From: Pseudarthrobacter sp. L1SW | Lineage (GTDB): Bacteria > Actinomycetota > Actinomycetes > Actinomycetales > Micrococcaceae | DNA: 64,000 nt | Reading direction: 5' to 3' | Assembly (NCBI RefSeq): GCF_020809045.1 | Contig: NZ_CP078079.1 | Location: 1,674,001 to 1,738,000, forward strand | Shown here: in pieces, positions 1 to 8,142 of the stretch | Numbering within the stretch: the first letter of the stretch is position 1 | Layout of the letters: every line of letters begins with the position of its first letter | Notes under the pieces: generated by a model | The model's input: the letters and a program-made list of their open reading frames with translations, nothing else | What the model was told of the DNA's origin: nothing | The model's database searches: none | Translations under genes and position numbers: made by a program

Positions 1-602
1 CGGGAAACAAGGTCGGCAGGGGCAACATCCTGGCCGGTTTCCTGGGCAATGGTTGTCACGCCGGCATCCGTGATTCCGCAGGCGATGATCTGTGAATACG
101 GTGCAAGCTCGTTGTTGCAGTTGATGGCGAAGCCGTGCATTGTTACGCCTTCGTGCACCCGGATGCCAATGGCAGCGATCTTCCGGTCCGGGCCCTTGCT
201 GTCTGCGGTGATCCAGACTCCGGCCCTGCCTTTGATGCGGACGGCGTTGATCCCGTAGTCGGCAAGAACGGCAATAATCACCGATTCCAGGCGTTCGACA
301 TAATCACGGATGCCTGCCCGGTTCTTCAGTTTGATGATGGGGTATCCCACCAGCTGGCCCGGACCATGCCAGGTCAGTTTCCCGCCGCGGTCCACCGGGA
401 CCACCGGGGTGCCGTCGAACGGCCGTTCGTGGTCCTCGGTCCGCTTGCCGGCGGTGTAAACCGGTGCGTGTTCCAGGAGGAGGACGGTGCTGGGGGCCAC
501 CCCCGCGACCACTTTGTCATGGAGTTCGCCCTGGATTTCCCAACCACGGGTGTAATCGACAAAATCGGGAGCAAGACCCAGCTGTGAAAACTCAAGAGTC
601 AT
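1..602 (-). CDS. lipB: Lipoyl(octanoyl) transferase LipB (3' end outside window)
   Basis: LipB moves the octanoyl group from octanoyl-ACP to the lipoyl domains of 2-oxoacid dehydrogenase E2 subunits in the cytoplasm. Read on the minus strand from the ATG at 602, the protein begins MTLEFSQLGLAP and includes the family segments LLLEHAPVYTAGKR, GGKLTWHGPGQLVGYPI, and KIAAIGIRV followed by TMHGFAINCN. The acyl-transfer Cys lies in ACGITDAGV, near residue 175. About 200 codons are visible and the frame is still open at base 1, so the C-terminus is missing. A TAAGCT box at 610-615 lies 7 nt upstream of the ATG with no Shine-Dalgarno, which suggests leaderless transcription. The E2 and E3 genes that use lipoate lie 8 kb downstream. 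Confidence 0.95.
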   Translation of the reverse strand, partial: MTLEFSQLGLAPDFVDYTRGWEIQGELHDKVVAGVAPSTVLLLEHAPVYTAGKRTEDHERPFDGTPVVPVDRGGKLTWHGPGQLVGYPIIKLKNRAGIRDYVERLESVIIAVLADYGINAVRIKGRAGVWITADSKGPDRKIAAIGIRVHEGVTMHGFAINCNNELAPYSQIIACGITDAGVTTIAQETGQDVAPADLVS

Positions 603-609
603 GGCATCC

Positions 610-615
610 AGCTTA
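610..615 (-). promoter_or_regulatory. -10 box of lipB, leaderless type
   Basis: TAAGCT (TANNNT) read on the minus strand, 7 nt before the lipB ATG, with no ribosome binding site between. The spacing puts the transcription start at or next to the start codon. The -35 is not recognisable. Confidence 0.45.
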
Positions 616-753
616 GACCCCGTGGCGTTCCCGGCCCGGTTTAGTGCTTAAGCTCACCCATCCCCTGGAGGCACGTCACAGGCTGCCCGACGCCGGTGCG
701 GAGCGCGGCTGCGGGGCCTGTGGATAACTTCTGCGGGCCCCGCCAAATTCGGC

Positions 754-759
754 TAGACA
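754..759 (+). promoter_or_regulatory. Possible -10 box of the protein kinase gene, leaderless type
   Basis: TAGACA ends exactly 6 nt before the ATG at 766, and there is no Shine-Dalgarno. The last base departs from TANNNT, so this is one of the weaker members of the set seen in this window. Confidence 0.35.
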
Positions 760-765
760 TAAGCC

Positions 766-2424
766 ATGGAAGATTTGCAGGCACCCGAGGTGCCGGGCTT
801 CGCCGTCGAACGCTTGCTTGGGCAGGGCTGCAGCGCGCTTGTCTGGCTGGCCAGGGAGCAAAGGACGGGGCGGAACTTCGCGGTGAAATGCTTCCGCCCG
901 GGCCCGGGCGGGGTAGAGGATGCCGAAGCGGTCACGGAAGACGCGGTGCGGCGCGAGATCCGGATCCTGTCTGCCCTGGACCACCAGCATCTGGTCAAAG
1001 CGTATGATGCCGTCCGGCTGCCCGGGCCGCCGGACGGCGGAACGGCCCTGGTCATGGACTACGCGCCAGGCGGGTCCCTGGCAGCCCTGGTAGCCAACCG
1101 CGGCCGGCTCAGTATTGGGGAGACAGTGACAGTGCTGACGCCCCTGGCCCAGGTCCTGGGCTACCTGCACGGCAAAGGATTTACCCACTCGGATGTCTCT
1201 CCGGGAAACGTCCTGTTCACCGGACAGGGCAAGCCGCTGCTGTCCGACCTCGGCATTGCGCGCATGTTGGGTGACCCCGGCAGCGCCGGGCGTTCCGGGA
1301 CGCCCGGCTTCGTGGACCCGGCCCCGGTGGACGCGGTGCGGGGCCTGCAGCCGGAACGGGATGTGTATTCGACGGCGGCACTTGGCTGGTTCTGCCTCAC
1401 CGGCCAGGCTCCGCCACGGACGGCTGACCGCCCGCCGCTGTCCCTCCTGGTTCCGGAGGTTCCGCGGGAGCTTGCGGCCGCCTTGGAGGCCGGCCTCAAC
1501 GAGGACCGGAGGAGCCGGCCCACGGCGGCGTCCTTGGCCATAGCCGTCTACCGCAGCGCATCGCCCCGGCCGCTGGATCTCGCGGCCTCGGTCCATCCCA
1601 CGGTGATCCCGGAGTTGATGACCCGCCGGCACGTCCCGGCACCCTCCCGGCGCGGAGCAGTGCAGGACAAAGCCGCGGCCGCTGTCAGGCGGATCGCCAC
1701 TGCGGCGTGGGTGCGGCTGCCCCAGCCGAGGCAACGCATGCCTTTCCCGGACACAGCGGGTGAAGCCCACCCTTCCCAGGGCAAACACGCGCGCTCAGCT
1801 CCCGGCGCGCGCACACCGGCCGGCGGGGTCCGGCGCCGTGTGCGGGTGCTGCGCCTGCTGCCGGCCGCAGTGGCAGTGGCAGCTGCCGGCCTGTGGTGGC
1901 TTTCCGGAACTGGAGGCACGCCCGCCGAATCTGCCCCCGCACCGGGATCAGCCGGTGCCACCGCCGGACCGGCACCGGCAGCGGCCGGGACCGAAGGAGG
2001 GACAGGCCCGGCGGGTGCGGCCAGGCACCAGGCCGGGGCCGCCGATCCCGTCCAGGCTGTCGAAGGCCTGGCCCGCCTGCGGGACCTCGCCTTCAGCGGG
2101 GGCCAGTGGGAACTGCTGGACGAGGTCAATGCCAAGGGTTCGCCGGCGGCGGCAACGGACCAGCAGACGGCGGAACCCCTTCGCAGGTCCGGCCACGTCC
2201 TGGCCGGGTTCTCCAGCAACATCGACGAGCTCCGGACCGAGGACGGTGCAACCGCCGCCCGTGCCGTGGTGCTCCTTCTCTCGGGTTCCTCTGCATATGA
2301 GGTGAAGGATGCCCGGGGCGCCGTCATCGGCAAGGGGCCGGCGGCGGGCGCGCGCCAGCTCAGGTTGGTACTTGTGGCCGAGGACGGTACGTGGCGGATC
2401 AGCGACATCCTGCCGGGAAGCTGA
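766..2424 (+). CDS. Receptor-like serine/threonine protein kinase with C-terminal extracytoplasmic domain
   Basis: This is a Hanks-type kinase of the PknB-like group. The domain covers about residues 12-265, with a glycine-rich loop GQGCSALV (19-26), ATP-binding Lys41, a catalytic loop HSDVSPGN with Asp143 and Asn148, and a metal-binding DLG at Asp161 (DFG in most kinases). The usual HRD Arg is Ser, so it is a non-RD kinase and may not depend on activation-loop phosphorylation. A basic, Pro-rich linker leads to one membrane helix at about 359-381. An Ala/Pro/Gly-rich stretch and a folded-looking domain of about 125 residues follow, ending in a TWRISDILP segment. There are no PASTA repeats. 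The outer domain may sense a ligand, but its identity is unknown. The gene is divergent from lipB. The stop codon lies in a 9-bp tandem repeat. Confidence 0.88.
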   Translation: MEDLQAPEVPGFAVERLLGQGCSALVWLAREQRTGRNFAVKCFRPGPGGVEDAEAVTEDAVRREIRILSALDHQHLVKAYDAVRLPGPPDGGTALVMDYAPGGSLAALVANRGRLSIGETVTVLTPLAQVLGYLHGKGFTHSDVSPGNVLFTGQGKPLLSDLGIARMLGDPGSAGRSGTPGFVDPAPVDAVRGLQPERDVYSTAALGWFCLTGQAPPRTADRPPLSLLVPEVPRELAAALEAGLNEDRRSRPTAASLAIAVYRSASPRPLDLAASVHPTVIPELMTRRHVPAPSRRGAVQDKAAAAVRRIATAAWVRLPQPRQRMPFPDTAGEAHPSQGKHARSAPGARTPAGGVRRRVRVLRLLPAAVAVAAAGLWWLSGTGGTPAESAPAPGSAGATAGPAPAAAGTEGGTGPAGAARHQAGAADPVQAVEGLARLRDLAFSGGQWELLDEVNAKGSPAAATDQQTAEPLRRSGHVLAGFSSNIDELRTEDGATAARAVVLLLSGSSAYEVKDARGAVIGKGPAAGARQLRLVLVAEDGTWRISDILPGS

Positions 2425-2448
2425 CCCGGCTGACCCGGCTGATCCGGC
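2421..2448 (+). repeat. Three 9-bp tandem units spanning the kinase stop codon
   Basis: CTGACCCGG, CTGACCCGG and CTGATCCGG follow each other. Each unit carries TGA in the reading frame of the kinase, so the true stop at 2422-2424 is followed by two more in-frame stops. Confidence 0.85.
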
Positions 2449-2459
2449 CGCCGGGCTGG

Positions 2460-3386
2460 TCAGCCCAGGCCGGCGCCTTCCTTGCCTGCAACCTTGTCCC
2501 TGCCGGCAACCCACTGCGCGGCCTGGGCCAGCGTGGGATGCTGCCACACAAACCCTTCCGCCTGCAGCACCGCAGGCTCCATGCGCTGGCTGGACAGCAG
2601 GAGTTCCTCCGCCAGATCGCGCATCAGCAGCCGCAGGACGGGGGCCGGGACCCGCAGGGCCGAGGGCCGGTGCAGTGCGTGGGCGATTTCCCCGACCAGC
2701 GCGTTGACGTCGGTTTGTTGGGGAGCGCAGACGTTGACCGGGCCGCTGATACCGGACTCCAGCAGAAAGAGGGACGCCGCCGACACGTCCGGAAGGGTTA
2801 TCCAGGGCCAATACTGTCGGCCGTTCCCCAGCGGCCCGCCGACGCCCAGCCGGATCAGGGGCAGCAGCCTGCCCAGGGCGCCTCCCTTGCGGCTGAGGAC
2901 CACGCCCGTCCGCGTCACCACCACCCGTACACCCGGGGGAGCGGTGGCGGCGGCGTCCTCCCACTCCCCGCAGATGGCGGCCAGCGTTCCGGAACCGCGC
3001 GGCGCATCTTCGCGGAGCACCGTATTTCCGGCGTCGCCATAGTAGTTGGAGCCTGACTGGCTCAGCAGGACAGGCGGCGGGGAATCAAGCTGCTGCATTG
3101 CCCGGGTGAGGGTACGCGTCGAGTCCACCCGCGAGCTGAAGAGCTCCTCGACACGCTTGCGGGTCCACGGCCTGTCACCGATGCCGGCGCCGGAGAGATT
3201 GACGACGGCGCCCGCCCCGGCGAGGGCCTGTGGGTCCAGTTCGCCCGCGGCCGGGTTCCAGCGGACTTCCGCCGCCGTGCCGGGGGCCCGCCTGACCAGG
3301 GACACGACGTCGTGTCCCGCGTTCCGGAACGTTGCTGACATGGATTTGCCGATCAGCCCGGAGGCCCCGGCCATGACGATGCGCAT
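2460..3386 (-). CDS. TIGR01777 family NAD(P)-dependent epimerase (SDR39U1-like)
   Basis: This is an extended short-chain dehydrogenase/reductase of 308 aa. It has an N-terminal Rossmann motif MRIVMAGASGLIGKSM (residues 1-16), the segment GAGAVVNLSGAGIGDRPWT, and SNYYGDAG, where the family's active-site Tyr region lies. The C-terminal domain (ending near FVWQHPTLAQAA) corresponds to the DUF1731 region of this family. The in vivo substrate of the family is not established. The ATG at 3386 gives the canonical N-terminus; a GTG 15 bases upstream is also in frame. It is convergent with the kinase and divergent from the tricorn gene, with only 73 bp between starts. Confidence 0.9.
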   Translation of the reverse strand: MRIVMAGASGLIGKSMSATFRNAGHDVVSLVRRAPGTAAEVRWNPAAGELDPQALAGAGAVVNLSGAGIGDRPWTRKRVEELFSSRVDSTRTLTRAMQQLDSPPPVLLSQSGSNYYGDAGNTVLREDAPRGSGTLAAICGEWEDAAATAPPGVRVVVTRTGVVLSRKGGALGRLLPLIRLGVGGPLGNGRQYWPWITLPDVSAASLFLLESGISGPVNVCAPQQTDVNALVGEIAHALHRPSALRVPAPVLRLLMRDLAEELLLSSQRMEPAVLQAEGFVWQHPTLAQAAQWVAGRDKVAGKEGAGLG

Positions 3387-3447
3387 GGTCCATCTCACCA
3401 CGCCACGGCCCCTGCGGCACCTCCCGACCGGCCGCAGAAGGGTTGAC

Positions 3448-3453
3448 TATGAT
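3448..3453 (+). promoter_or_regulatory. -10 box of the tricorn gene, leaderless type
   Basis: TATGAT is an excellent -10 hexamer. It ends 6 nt before the ATG at 3460, which would be at or near +1. No Shine-Dalgarno is present and the -35 region is poor. Confidence 0.6.
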
Positions 3454-3459
3454 CGAACG

Positions 3460-6400
3460 ATGACCTTTTCGAGCTACTTCCGTTTCCCGCATCTGCATGG
3501 CGATCTGGTCACTTTCGTGGCCGAGGATGACGTATGGATTGCGCCCCTGGGCGGCGGCCGCGCCTGGCGTGTCTCCGCGCTCCAACTGCCCGCCCGCAAC
3601 CCCCGCTTCACCCCCGACGGCAAGCGGCTGGTGTGGACGGTGGTCCAGGGAACGGCACCTGAAGTGGTCTCTGCAAAGGTCGACGGCGGCGGGTACCGCC
3701 AGCTGACCTACTTCGGCCACAGCACCACAAGGGTCAAGGGCTTCACGGCCGGCGGTTCGGTGGTGGTCACCAGCGCCTTCCGGCAGGCCGAAAGCAGGCA
3801 CACGCATGCCTACAGCGTGCCCCTGGAGGGCGGCTGGGCGGAGGAACTCCCGTTCGGACCAGTCGAGTCCGTGGCTTTTGGCCCCGAAGTGGGCGACGAG
3901 CGCCCCGTGGTGGTGGGCAGCGTGCTGTCCCGGGAACCGGCCTGGTGGAAGCGCTACCGCGGAGGCACGACGGGGAAGCTGTGGATCGACACGGATGGAA
4001 ACGGGGAGTTCGAGCGGCTCCTTCCGGAGCTTGAGGGCAACCTCGCTGACCCCATGTGGGTGGACGGCCGCATTGCGTTCCTTTCCGACCACGAGGGTTA
4101 CGGGAACCTGTATTCGGTCCTGCCCGGCGGAAAGGACCTGCGCCGGCACACGGACCACGAGGACTTCTACGTCAGGCACGCCTCCACCGACGGCAAGCGC
4201 GTCGTCTTCGAGTCCGCGGGCGAACTCTGGGTGCTGCACGATCTCGGTTCCGACGCCGTCCGGCTGGACATCAGCCTGGGCTCCGCCTCACAGTCCCGGC
4301 GCCCGGCACTGCTGAAGGCAGCCAAGCACCTCGGCGCAGTGGTACCGGACCCATGCGGCTCAGCCAGCGCGGTGGAATCCCACGGCACCATCCACTGGCT
4401 ACGGCACAAGGATGGTCCGTCGCGCATCATCGAAGCCACGCCGGGGGTACGCGCCCGGTTGCCCCGGCCCCTTGGTGACGGCAGGATCGCCTACCTGGCA
4501 GACCACGACGGTGTGGAGGCGCTGTACATCAAGGACATTGCCGCCCCTGTGCCGCAGCCTGCCGCAGCACCCGGCACCGATGCACGCAGCCCACATGCCG
4601 CGGGCACGGAAAGCGGGGACGGGCGTCCGGATACAGCGGGTCAAGGGGAAAGCGTGGTGCTGCCGCAGCCCGTCCCGGCTGCCGGCGCCGCCGTGCTTGC
4701 CGGGAACACCCCGGCCGTCCACGCCTCGGACGAGCAGGCCGACGTCGCGCCTGGATCCGGCGCACCAGCTGCGGAAGCACCGGCAGGTCCGGCCGCAACC
4801 CGCATCGCTTTCCCCAAGCCCTCGCGCGCCAGTGCCTTGGAGGCGAGCCCGGACGGCCGCCGGATAGCCCTCGGGACGTCCTTCGGTGAGGTCTACGTGG
4901 CGGACACGCAGACGGGAGAACTGACACTCCTGTCAAGCATCGGTGAGGGCACGGTGGCCGACCTCGCATGGTCCGGAGACTCGCAGTGGCTCGTATGGTC
5001 GGAACCGGTCACGTCCTTCGGCTCCCGCAGCCGGCTGCGGCTGGCCAGCATTGCAAAGCCCGGCGCCGCCCCGGTGGACGTCACCGATGGCCGCTTCTGC
5101 GACCAGTCCCCGGCCTTCACCCCGGACGGGAAGTTCCTGGCCTTCCTGTCCAACCGCAGCTTTGACCCGGTGTACGACGGACATTCCTTCGACCTCTCCT
5201 TCCCCAGCCCCATCAAGCCGTACCTTGTGGCACTCGCTGCGGACACGCCGTCGCCCTTCGGCCCCGCCGTGGACTCCGAAGGGGCGGACACGCCGTCCGC
5301 TGGTGAGGCAGGCCGGAAGGACGAGGGCGGCCCGGAGCAGCCGGAGGTCCGGGTAGACCCCGAAGGCCTGGCGCACCGGGTCATCACCGTGCCCGTGCCG
5401 CAGGGCAACTACACATCCCTGAAGGCCGCCGAGGGCGCGCTGCTGTGGCTCGACTGGGCCCTGGCCGGCGTTACCGGTGATGGAAAGGCCAGCCAGGAGG
5501 ACAAGGACTCCCGGCCAAGCCTGGTCCGGTTCGACCTCGGCCGGCGCAAGCAGGCCACCCTCGTGGACGCGCTGGACAGCTACCGGCTGTCAGGGGACCG
5601 CAGCAAGGTGGTGCTGATCTCGGACAAGCAGGTCACGGTGGTCCCCGCCGACGCCAAGGCGGATGAGGAGTCCGGGAAGCTGGTCAAGGTTGACCTGGGC
5701 CGGATCCGGGTGATGATGGACCCGCTCAGTGTTTGGGGCCAGGCCTTTGACGAGGCCTGGCGGCTGCAGCGCGATTTCTTCTGGACCGAGGACATGGCCG
5801 GGCAGGACTGGGACTCCATCCACCGCCGCTACCGTCCGCTCGTGGAACGCCTGGGCTCGCACGATGACCTGGTTGACCTCCTCTGGGAGCTGCACGGCGA
5901 GCTGGGCACGTCCCACGCCTACGTCCGGCCGGCTCCGGTCACCGAAAACGGCAGCCACGGCCAGGGCAGGCTGGGCGCGGACCTGGCCTGCACCGCCGCC
6001 GGGTGGGAGATCACCCGGATCCTGGCCGGTGAGTCTTCCGATCCGCTGGCCACGTCACCCCTGACCAGGCCGGGAGTGGGGGCGAAGGCCGGCGACGTCC
6101 TGCTGGCCATCGACGGCGTGCCGTTGTCCGAAGCTGTCACCCCGGCCATGCAGCTGGTGGGTGCGGCCGGACGCGCAGTGGAGCTGACCCTCCTGAACGG
6201 TTCGGCGCACGGGGCCGCCGCAGGCACCCAGCGCCGCGTCGCCGTCGTTCCCATCAAGGACGAGGAGCGACTCCGGTACCAGGAATGGGTGGCCTCAAAC
6301 CGGCGCACCGTCCGGGAGGCCTCGGCGGGCACGTTCGGCTACCTGCATATCCCGGACATGATGGCCAACGGCTGGGCGCAGCTGCACCGGGACCTTGACA

Positions 6401-6969
6401 CCGAGACTGCGCTGGACGGCCTCATCGTCGATGTCCGCCGGAACCGCGGAGGCCACACCTCGCAGCTGGTGGCGGAACTGATCGGCCGCAAGGTGACCGG
6501 GTGGAGCATGCCGCGCGGGGAAAAGCCGCGGACCTACCCGCACCACGCGCCACGCGGCCCGGTGATCATCCTGGCGGACGAATTCGCCGGTTCTGACGGT
6601 GACATCATCACGCAGGTGTCAAAGCTGCGGGGTATCGGTCCGGTCATCGGCACGCGCACCTGGGGCGGTGTGGTGGGCATTGACAACCGGTTCTCCCTCG
6701 CCGACGGCACCGGCGTGACGCAGCCGCGGTACGCCACCTGGTTCGGCGGCGGGGTGGGCTGGAGCGTGGAGAACTACGGTGTGGATCCGGACATCGAGGT
6801 CACCTACCCGCCGCATGCCTATGCCGCGGGCCGCGACCCCCAGCTGGAGTACGGCATCGGTGCGCTGAAGGAAATGGTCCAGGAGCTGCCCACGGACCGC
6901 CCGCCGGCCCGCGAAGGGTACCGACGCCTGCGGCCGGCTCCGCTCCCGGCGCGCCGCCAGGGGAACTGA
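3460..6969 (+). CDS. Tricorn protease homolog (S41-family peptidase with propeller and PDZ domains)
   Basis: This 1169-aa cytosolic peptidase resembles archaeal and Streptomyces tricorn, which trims oligopeptides. The order is: a six-bladed propeller (to about residue 350), a second propeller (about 450-720), a helical C1 domain, a PDZ domain (about 845-920, with GDVLLAIDGVPLSE), and the C-terminal serine-peptidase domain. Two catalytic residues are visible: His819 in LGTSHAYV and the nucleophile Ser1045 in FAGSDGDII. An Ala/Pro/Gly-rich segment of about 90 residues (359-447) separates the propellers and is probably an unstructured insertion; a shorter acidic insertion lies near 600-630. The frame stays open upstream to 3046, but that part runs over the divergent epimerase gene. 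MTFSSYFRFPHLHGD at 3460 matches the family N-terminus and is preceded by the TATGAT box. A strong terminator follows. Confidence 0.93.
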   Translation: MTFSSYFRFPHLHGDLVTFVAEDDVWIAPLGGGRAWRVSALQLPARNPRFTPDGKRLVWTVVQGTAPEVVSAKVDGGGYRQLTYFGHSTTRVKGFTAGGSVVVTSAFRQAESRHTHAYSVPLEGGWAEELPFGPVESVAFGPEVGDERPVVVGSVLSREPAWWKRYRGGTTGKLWIDTDGNGEFERLLPELEGNLADPMWVDGRIAFLSDHEGYGNLYSVLPGGKDLRRHTDHEDFYVRHASTDGKRVVFESAGELWVLHDLGSDAVRLDISLGSASQSRRPALLKAAKHLGAVVPDPCGSASAVESHGTIHWLRHKDGPSRIIEATPGVRARLPRPLGDGRIAYLADHDGVEALYIKDIAAPVPQPAAAPGTDARSPHAAGTESGDGRPDTAGQGESVVLPQPVPAAGAAVLAGNTPAVHASDEQADVAPGSGAPAAEAPAGPAATRIAFPKPSRASALEASPDGRRIALGTSFGEVYVADTQTGELTLLSSIGEGTVADLAWSGDSQWLVWSEPVTSFGSRSRLRLASIAKPGAAPVDVTDGRFCDQSPAFTPDGKFLAFLSNRSFDPVYDGHSFDLSFPSPIKPYLVALAADTPSPFGPAVDSEGADTPSAGEAGRKDEGGPEQPEVRVDPEGLAHRVITVPVPQGNYTSLKAAEGALLWLDWALAGVTGDGKASQEDKDSRPSLVRFDLGRRKQATLVDALDSYRLSGDRSKVVLISDKQVTVVPADAKADEESGKLVKVDLGRIRVMMDPLSVWGQAFDEAWRLQRDFFWTEDMAGQDWDSIHRRYRPLVERLGSHDDLVDLLWELHGELGTSHAYVRPAPVTENGSHGQGRLGADLACTAAGWEITRILAGESSDPLATSPLTRPGVGAKAGDVLLAIDGVPLSEAVTPAMQLVGAAGRAVELTLLNGSAHGAAAGTQRRVAVVPIKDEERLRYQEWVASNRRTVREASAGTFGYLHIPDMMANGWAQLHRDLDTETALDGLIVDVRRNRGGHTSQLVAELIGRKVTGWSMPRGEKPRTYPHHAPRGPVIILADEFAGSDGDIITQVSKLRGIGPVIGTRTWGGVVGIDNRFSLADGTGVTQPRYATWFGGGVGWSVENYGVDPDIEVTYPPHAYAAGRDPQLEYGIGALKEMVQELPTDRPPAREGYRRLRPAPLPARRQGN

Positions 6970-7013
6970 CCGGGGAGCAGCCCGGGGGCGCCAGCGAGGC
7001 ACCCGAAACAGCA

Positions 7014-7060
7014 AAAAGGCCCTGCCTGGCCGGAAAGATTCCGGTCAGGCAGGGCCTTTT
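7014..7060. terminator. Bidirectional intrinsic terminator between tricorn and osmC genes
   Basis: A 20-bp stem (7014-7033 with 7041-7060, one G-T wobble) and a 7-nt loop. The left arm begins with AAAA and the right arm ends with TTTT, so it can terminate both convergent genes. Confidence 0.9.
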
Positions 7061-7070
7061 GCCGTCAGCC

Positions 7071-7091
7071 CTGGATCAGGGCTGGATCAGG
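7071..7091. repeat. Direct repeat CTGGATCAGG, two copies 11 bp apart
   Basis: CTGGATCAGG occurs at 7071-7080 and 7082-7091, just past the stop codon of the minus-strand OsmC gene. Read on the minus strand each copy supplies another TGA. Confidence 0.7.
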
Positions 7092-7100
7092 AGCCCAGGG

Positions 7101-7529
7101 TCAGGACTGCAGCGTCGCATCCAGGGTGATGTCGATGCTTGCGAGGGCGCCGGAGACCGGGCAGCCCACCTTCGCTTCAGCAGCGATCTTCTGGAATTCC
7201 TCTTGGGAGATGCCGGGGATCCGGGCGGACATGGTCAGGTGGCTGCCAGTGATGCCGGTGCCCGGAACGAAGGTGACGTCCGCCTTGGTGTTGACTTCCT
7301 CCGGCGCGTGGCCGGCCTGGGCCAGCGCGTGGCTGAAGGCCATGGAGAAGCAGGCCGAGTGGGCTGCGGCAATAAGTTCTTCAGGGCTGGTCTTGCCGCC
7401 GGAAGCCTCGGTACGGGCCTTCCAGGTGACCTCGTAGGTGCCCAGGCCTGAGCTGTCCAGCGTGGTGTTCCCCGAACCCGTCATCAGGTCGCCGTTCCAT
7501 ACCGTGTGCGCGGTGCGTGTTGCTGCCAT
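7101..7529 (-). CDS. OsmC/Ohr family organic hydroperoxide reductase
   Basis: This 142-aa protein belongs to the OsmC family of thiol-dependent peroxidases, which remove organic hydroperoxides in the cytoplasm. It has the N-terminal pattern THAVWNG-like AHTVWNGDLMTGSG, and two Cys in typical positions: one in AAAHSACFSMAFSH (near residue 62) and one in KVGCPVSGAL (near residue 125). GGKTSPEELIAAAHSAC is characteristic of OsmC rather than Ohr. The start at 7529 has GAGGAG 5 nt upstream; a GTG two codons earlier is less well placed. It is a single-gene unit sharing the bidirectional terminator with the tricorn gene. Confidence 0.93.
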   Translation of the reverse strand: MAATRTAHTVWNGDLMTGSGNTTLDSSGLGTYEVTWKARTEASGGKTSPEELIAAAHSACFSMAFSHALAQAGHAPEEVNTKADVTFVPGTGITGSHLTMSARIPGISQEEFQKIAAEAKVGCPVSGALASIDITLDATLQS

Positions 7530-7677
7530 AACCACTCCTCAAGTCGATTCGAACCGGGGCAGGCCAGTGCCTGGCCCCGCCGTCTCCCATCCTAGGGACT
7601 TCCCGGGAGCCGTGCACCAGCTGTCCGCTGTCAGAGGATTGTGACCAGGGCAGGCGGGTAGCCACCGCGGCCAATAC

Positions 7678-7721
7678 ATAACGACGGCGGGACATAACGA
7701 CGGCGGGACATGACGACGGCG
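7678..7721. repeat. 16-bp tandem repeat, 2.75 copies
   Basis: The unit is ATAACGACGGCGGGAC at 7678-7693 and 7694-7709, followed by 12 bases of a third copy with one change. It lies in the 242-bp gap between the OsmC gene and the small membrane protein gene. The core CGACGGCGGGAC recurs in other gaps in this window. Confidence 0.85.
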
Positions 7722-7750
7722 ACGCCCCCGGCTGAGGGGGACGTCGCCGT
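7716..7750 (-). terminator. Hairpin downstream of the 116-aa membrane protein gene
   Basis: ACGGCGACG pairs with CGTCGCCGT, and CCCCC pairs with GGGGG with a one-base bulge, around a 6-nt loop. There is no T-run, so termination strength is uncertain. Confidence 0.6.
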
Positions 7751-7771
7751 GATCGCGTCAGCGGCCGGCGC

Positions 7772-8122
7772 TTACTTCCAGAGGGTCGCGATGGCGATGT
7801 TCAGCAGCGCGAGGCCGCCGACGCCGTGCGCCAGGCCCGCGCTGATGTCCTCGCCCTTCTTGTACTTCCGGCGGCCGATGAAGGCCAGCACGCCCACGGC
7901 GAGGGCAACGGCGAACTTGATGCCGAGCTTGAAGTAGTTGGCGTCCATGTCCAGGGCCGGGATCAGGCCCATCAGGGCGACGCCTGTGAGGAGCTGGAGC
8001 ATGGCGCCGTCGAACTGGCGGGGGTGGACGGTGGGCTTCTTCATCTGGCCGATCCAGATGCCCACGATCATGGCGGCGCCGACGATGTGCAGGAAAACCA
8101 CGATGTTATAGACGATGTTCAT
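7772..8122 (-). CDS. Small four-helix membrane protein of unknown function, predicted BlaI-regulon member
   Basis: 116 aa with four predicted membrane helices (about residues 5-25, 43-60, 67-83 and 95-113) and a short basic loop GRRKYKKGED. His residues occur in the first helix (VVFLHIVGA) and the start of the last (GLAHGVGGL). This pattern would suit heme or metal ligation, but nothing shows that it does so. The size and topology resemble small CopD/DUF2269-like membrane proteins; I do not recognise the family with confidence. The ATG at 8122 has a TACACT box ending 6 nt upstream, so it is probably leaderless. The promoter carries a TTCTAC-N5-GTAGTA palindrome almost identical to the operators at blaI/cydA, which links the gene to cytochrome bd regulation. 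Confidence 0.8.
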   Translation of the reverse strand: MNIVYNIVVFLHIVGAAMIVGIWIGQMKKPTVHPRQFDGAMLQLLTGVALMGLIPALDMDANYFKLGIKFAVALAVGVLAFIGRRKYKKGEDISAGLAHGVGGLALLNIAIATLWK

Positions 8123-8128
8123 GGGACC

Positions 8129-8134
8129 AGTGTA
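8129..8134 (-). promoter_or_regulatory. -10 box of the 116-aa membrane protein gene, leaderless type
   Basis: TACACT on the minus strand, ending 6 nt before the ATG at 8122. The corresponding -35 position (8152-8157) falls inside the palindrome at 8143-8159. Confidence 0.55.
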
Positions 8135-8142
8135 GCCAGAGA

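Noticed and set aside
676..1788. 370-codon open frame on the minus strand across the kinase gene
   Set aside because: It lies opposite the kinase, whose catalytic motifs are intact, and its translation is Arg/Pro-rich with no family match. A GC-rich shadow.
3046..3459. Longer N-terminus for the tricorn protein
   Set aside because: These bases are the divergent epimerase gene and promoter; the family N-terminus begins at 3460, directly after TATGAT.
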